A stretch of DNA of 9,312 nt from Lysobacteraceae bacterium (GTDB lineage: Bacteria > Pseudomonadota > Gammaproteobacteria > Xanthomonadales > Xanthomonadaceae), in the NCBI GenBank assembly GCA_004173415.1, contig SEHC01000113.1, positions 1 to 9,312 of the forward strand, written 5' to 3'. Below, in pieces: positions 6,513 through 9,312 of this stretch. The position numbers were made by a program, and so were the translations under genes. The notes below the pieces were generated by a model, which saw nothing but the letters and a program-made list of their open reading frames with translations, did no database searches and was not told the DNA's origin. The first letter of the stretch is position 1, and every line of letters begins with the position of its first letter.

Positions 6513-6635
6513 TGGACGGGCGAAGACGCCGAGGCCGTCGTCAGCGCATTCCGCAACAGCGGCGTCGCGATCCGCCCGCACCGCCCGCTCAACGCGGCCG
6601 AACTGTCCGCCACGCTGGCTTCGCAGCAGGTCGAC
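6513..6635 (+). other. In-frame coding extension of fimX without a start codon
   Basis: Upstream of the first ATG of fimX, the same frame reads WTGEDAEAVVSAFRNSGV and continues through IRPHRPLNAAELSATLASQQVD directly into the protein. This matches the receiver-like domain start of Xanthomonadaceae FimX proteins. Upstream of Trp at 6513 the frame turns into a run of Arg/Ser codons with no hydrophobic first strand. No ATG, GTG or TTG occurs in frame between 6459 and 6635, so the natural start is missing or out of frame. Confidence 0.65.
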
Positions 6636-8543
6636 ATGGTCCTGGCCTCGAAGTCCTCGCAGGCCATCCCGCTGGAACTGGTCCTGTCCCAGGTCGCCGC
6701 CAGCGGCAAGGACATTCCGGTGATCTCGCTGGTCGAAGCCATCGACGAGGCGACCCTGGTCGGCGACCTCGCCCAGGGCGCGAGGTCGGTGGCCCTGCGC
6801 GGCCGCTTCGAACACCTGCTCAAGCTGCTGCAATCGGAATGGGCCGACCTGGAGGCGCGGCGCTCGCTGCGCCTGCTGGAAGCCCAGCTGCGCGAGACCG
6901 AGCGCCGCTGCGACGCGCTGATCGCCTCGTCCCGCGACCCCATCGCCTACATCCACGAAGGCATGCACATCCGCGCCAACGAGGCCTACCTGGAGATGTT
7001 CGGCTTCGAGTCGTTCGAGGATGTCGAAGGGCTGTCGCTGCTCGACCTGGTCGCGCCCCAGTACGTGGCCGACTTCAAGCTGCTGCTGAAGAAGCTGGGC
7101 AAGGGCGAGGCGCCGCCGCGCTTCGAACTGGAAGCGCGCTCGCTGGACGGCCAGAACTTCCCGGCGACGCTGGAGTTCGCCACCGCCAGCTACGAAGGCG
7201 AATCCTGCGTGCAGGTCGTGTTCCGCCGCCGCGAGCTGGAGCAGGATCCCGAGCTGGCGCGCGAGGTCGAGGACCTGCGCCAGCGCGACATGGTCACCGG
7301 CCTGCTCAACCGCTCCACCTTCCTGCATGCGCTCGAGGACGCGGTCAGCCAGGTCGTGCGCGGTGAAGGCAAGTACGCGCTGCTGCTGGTCGAACCCGAC
7401 CACTACCAGCGACTGCTGCAGGATTTCGGCCTCGACTCGGCCGACGCGCTGATCGCGGCCCTGGCCGGGCGGCTGGCTGAAACCCTGCCCCCCGGCACCA
7501 CCGCCGCCCGCTTCGGCGAGCGCAGCTTCGGGGTGCTGCTGAAGGGCGACCACGCCCACACCGCCGAAGTCAGCGAACGCATCCGCGAAGCCTTCGCCTC
7601 GCACGTCTTCATCGTCGGCGACCGCTCGGCGGCGATCACCGCCAGCGTCGGCGGCGTGCAGATCGGCGAGAAGATCGCCAGCGTCGGCCAGGTCCTCAAC
7701 CGGGCCAGCGAAGGCCTGCAGAGCGCAGCGGCGCTGGGCGGAAACCGCTGCGAACTGTTCGATCCGGGCGCGGTCGACCGGGCCGAGGAGGAACGGGTCC
7801 AGAACTGGATCGACCTGATGCGCCAGGCATTGGAAAGCGACGGCTTCGTGCTGCATTTCCAGCCGGCGGTCAGCCTGCAGGGCGAGCCCGGCGAGTTCTA
7901 CGAGTCGTTCCTGCGCCTGGAGAACAACGGCGAGCTGGTCGCGCCGCATACCTTCCTCGATATTGCCGAGGAAAACGGCATGCTCGATGCACTGGACCGC
8001 TGGGTGGTGAAGCGCTCGATCGAAGTGGTCGGCGAGCGCCTGCGCGCCGGCCACGACACCCGTCTGCTGGTGAAGGTCAGCCCGCCGTCGTTCGCCGATG
8101 ACCGGCTGTTGAAGCTGATCGAGGAACAACTGGCGGCCCATGGCGTGCCGGGCGAGCGGATCTGGCTGGAAGCGCAGGAAGCCAAGGTCTTCACCCACCT
8201 GCGCCAGGCCCAGGTCTTTCTGGCCGGCGCATCCAAGCTGGGCTGCAGGATGGGCCTGGAGAAATTCGGCTCCGGTCTGGATTCCTTCCAGCTGCTGGCC
8301 CACTTCAAGCCGGACTTCCTCAAGATCGACCGCAGCTTCACCGAGGACCAGGCGAAGATGACCGAGCACCAGCAGAAGATCCGCGACATCGCCGAGCGGG
8401 CCCGGGCCGACGGCATGCAGACCATCGCCGAGTACGTGCAGGATGCGGCGACCATGAGCTTCCTGTTCAGCGCCGGCGTCGATTACGTGCAGGGCTTCTT
8501 CCTGGCCGCGCCGGCGGCGGCGATGACCTACGACTTCTCCTGA
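6636..8543 (+). CDS. fimX: FimX-like degenerate GGDEF/EAL c-di-GMP receptor (5' end disrupted)
   Basis: The visible 635-aa product is the FimX type, a c-di-GMP effector that promotes type IV pilus assembly through PilZ and PilB in Xanthomonas and Pseudomonas. The order is: remnant receiver domain (to about residue 66), linker helix (67-98), PAS (about 90-200), GGDEF (about 213-377) and EAL (about 386-635). Both enzymatic sites are degenerate: GGDEF reads GERSF (294-298), EAL reads ESF (423-425), and the DDFG metal motif reads EKFG (542-545). The nucleotide-binding scaffold persists in FQP (408-410), KIDRSF (563-568), AEYVQ (598-602) and QGFF (619-622). It thus probably binds but neither makes nor cleaves c-di-GMP. 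ATG 6636, with AGG 5 nt upstream, is only the first available start; homology extends further upstream. fimX follows epmB and converges on htpX. Confidence 0.85.
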   Translation: MVLASKSSQAIPLELVLSQVAASGKDIPVISLVEAIDEATLVGDLAQGARSVALRGRFEHLLKLLQSEWADLEARRSLRLLEAQLRETERRCDALIASSRDPIAYIHEGMHIRANEAYLEMFGFESFEDVEGLSLLDLVAPQYVADFKLLLKKLGKGEAPPRFELEARSLDGQNFPATLEFATASYEGESCVQVVFRRRELEQDPELAREVEDLRQRDMVTGLLNRSTFLHALEDAVSQVVRGEGKYALLLVEPDHYQRLLQDFGLDSADALIAALAGRLAETLPPGTTAARFGERSFGVLLKGDHAHTAEVSERIREAFASHVFIVGDRSAAITASVGGVQIGEKIASVGQVLNRASEGLQSAAALGGNRCELFDPGAVDRAEEERVQNWIDLMRQALESDGFVLHFQPAVSLQGEPGEFYESFLRLENNGELVAPHTFLDIAEENGMLDALDRWVVKRSIEVVGERLRAGHDTRLLVKVSPPSFADDRLLKLIEEQLAAHGVPGERIWLEAQEAKVFTHLRQAQVFLAGASKLGCRMGLEKFGSGLDSFQLLAHFKPDFLKIDRSFTEDQAKMTEHQQKIRDIAERARADGMQTIAEYVQDAATMSFLFSAGVDYVQGFFLAAPAAAMTYDFS

Positions 8544-8559
8544 CCACGGCAAGGACCCT

Positions 8560-8575
8560 GCCCCGGTGCCGGGGC
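8560..8575. other. Small GC hairpin preceding the terminator
   Basis: GCCCCG at 8560-8565 pairs with CGGGGC at 8570-8575 around the loop GTGC. It lies 16 bp after the fimX stop and 8 bp before the main terminator. It may act with the terminator as a tandem structure; alone it has no T-tract. Confidence 0.4.
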
Positions 8576-8583
8576 CAAGAACG

Positions 8584-8612
8584 AAAAAGCCCGCCATCAT
8601 GGCGGGCTTTTT
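8584..8612. terminator. Bidirectional rho-independent terminator between fimX and htpX
   Basis: AAAAA then GCCCGCC (8589-8595), a short ATCAT loop region, GGCGGGC (8601-8607) and TTTTT (8608-8612). The stem is 7 G-C pairs, extendable by an A-T pair to leave a 3-nt loop, and it is flanked by A5 and T5 so it works on both strands. It lies 40 bp after the fimX stop and 23 bp after the htpX stop on the other strand, exactly where convergent genes need it. Confidence 0.93.
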
Positions 8613-8635
8613 CCTGGGCCTGGCGCGGCTGGGGA

Positions 8636-9312
8636 TCAGCCGGTCACGCTGCCGGCGTTGCGCAGGGCGGCGATCCGCTCCTGCATCGGCGGGTGGCTGA
8701 GGAACAGCTTCTTCAGGCCGTGGCCGATGCCGCCGGCGATGCCGAAGGCCTCGACCTCATGGTCGCGAACAGGCCCAGCACCATCTCCAGCGCCATCACG
8801 ATCACGTAGTAGGCGATACCGGGGCCGCGGCCCTCCCGGTTGCCCGAGAGATAGCTGTCGATGACCCCGCCGACGACCCGGGCCAGGACGATGACGAAGG
8901 TGTTGAGCACGCCCTGCAGCAGGGCCATGGTCACCATGTCGCCATTGGCCACGTGGCTGACTTCGTGGCCGAGCACCGCTTCGGCCTCGTCGCGGTCCAT
9001 CGCCCGGAGCAGGCCGGTGGAGACCGCGACCAGCGCGTTGTTGCGGTTGGCGCCGGTGGCGAAGGCATTGATCTCCGGCGCGTCGTAGATGGCCACTTCG
9101 GGCACCCCGATGCCGGCGGCCTGGGCCTGGCGCTGCACCGTGGCCAGCAGCCACTGCTCGGCTTCGTTGCGTGGCTGACCGATCACCTGCGCCCCGGTGG
9201 CGCGCTTGGCCATGGTCTTGGACAGCAGCAGGGAGATGATCGAGCCGCCGAAGCCGAAGATCGCCGCCATCACCAGCAGTCCGCCCATCTGGCTGGAGTT
9301 GACCCCCAGCAG
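8636..9312 (-). pseudogene. htpX: HtpX membrane zinc protease, truncated by an internal deletion with frameshift (5' end outside window)
   Basis: HtpX is an inner-membrane M48 metalloprotease of membrane-protein quality control. The first visible part (185 residues, 9312 down to 8758) is clearly HtpX: LLGVNSSQ, the membrane segment GGLLVMAAIFGFGGSIISLLL, QPRNEAEQWL, APEINAFATGANRNNALVAV and the zinc motif HEVSH (8953-8967). A second membrane segment follows, ending GLFATM. In full-length homologues about 45 residues come next, including the REF-x-AD region that carries the third zinc ligand. Here they are absent. The gene jumps at about 8755-8762 to a different frame reading EVEAFGIAGGIGHGLKKLF, then SHPPMQERIAAL to the stop at 8636. 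Read straight through, the first frame ends at 8713 after 15 aberrant residues. The product should be inactive unless the deletion is a sequencing or assembly error. Confidence 0.8.

Noticed and set aside
6399..8600. A 733-codon open frame on the minus strand opposite epmB/fimX
   Set aside because: It is the antisense shadow of fimX in high-GC codons. Its composition is Gln/Ala/Leu/Val-rich with no recognisable domain, and it runs through the terminator. The plus-strand frame has clear PAS, GGDEF and EAL domains.
8713..8760. Programmed ribosomal frameshift in htpX
   Set aside because: No slippery heptamer is seen, and about 45 conserved residues are missing from the DNA. Frameshifting alone could not restore the protein.
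1..9312. CRISPR array, insertion sequence, tRNA/rRNA, integrase or defence genes
   Set aside because: I saw no regularly spaced repeats, terminal inverted repeats with a transposase, RNA genes or accessory-type genes. All identifiable genes are housekeeping or signalling functions of uniform high-GC composition.

Overview
This is a GC-rich window of ordinary core chromosome from a gammaproteobacterium. It is most likely from the Xanthomonadaceae/Lysobacteraceae (Xanthomonas, Lysobacter or Luteimonas relatives). I base that on a FimX-type REC-PAS-GGDEF-EAL protein beside epmB/efp, a FolE2 of the short-motif type I associate with that family, and the strong G/C third-position bias. I see no mobile element, CRISPR array, tRNA or rRNA.

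Layout. Positions 1-110 hold the 3' end of an unidentified plus-strand gene. A minus-strand block then runs from about 5320 down to 176, in transcription order: efp (elongation factor P), an MtaD-like amidohydrolase, ubiG (ubiquinone O-methyltransferase), a HAD phosphatase (gph, quite possibly mupP), a squalene/phytoene-synthase-fold protein and folE2 (GTP cyclohydrolase, folate pathway). The first four are tightly packed: a 4-bp gap, a 25-bp gap with a Shine-Dalgarno sequence, and a 4-bp ATGA overlap. They look like one operon. The last two follow gaps of 85 and 76 bp. From about 5321-5421 the plus strand diverges to epmB (EF-P lysine 2,3-aminomutase), so EF-P and one of its modifying enzymes are transcribed back to back. 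epmB is followed by fimX, which converges on htpX (minus, running off the right edge). A clear bidirectional terminator at 8584-8612 separates fimX and htpX.

How the genes fit together. efp and epmB act in one pathway, beta-lysylation of EF-P Lys34 to rescue polyproline stalling. The MtaD-like deaminase acts on by-products of S-adenosylmethionine use and sits beside the SAM-dependent UbiG. The mtaD-ubiG-phosphatase order matches the Pseudomonas locus in which the phosphatase is MupP of cell-wall recycling. FimX is a c-di-GMP receptor for type IV pili with degenerate GGDEF and EAL sites.

The most notable points are two damaged loci. htpX lacks about 45 internal residues, including the region of the third zinc ligand, and changes frame at the junction near 8758. 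fimX is homologous in frame upstream of its first ATG, but its expected N-terminal beta-strand and start codon are absent. FolE2 also has CPAS where I expect CPCS. I found no previously undescribed multi-gene system here.
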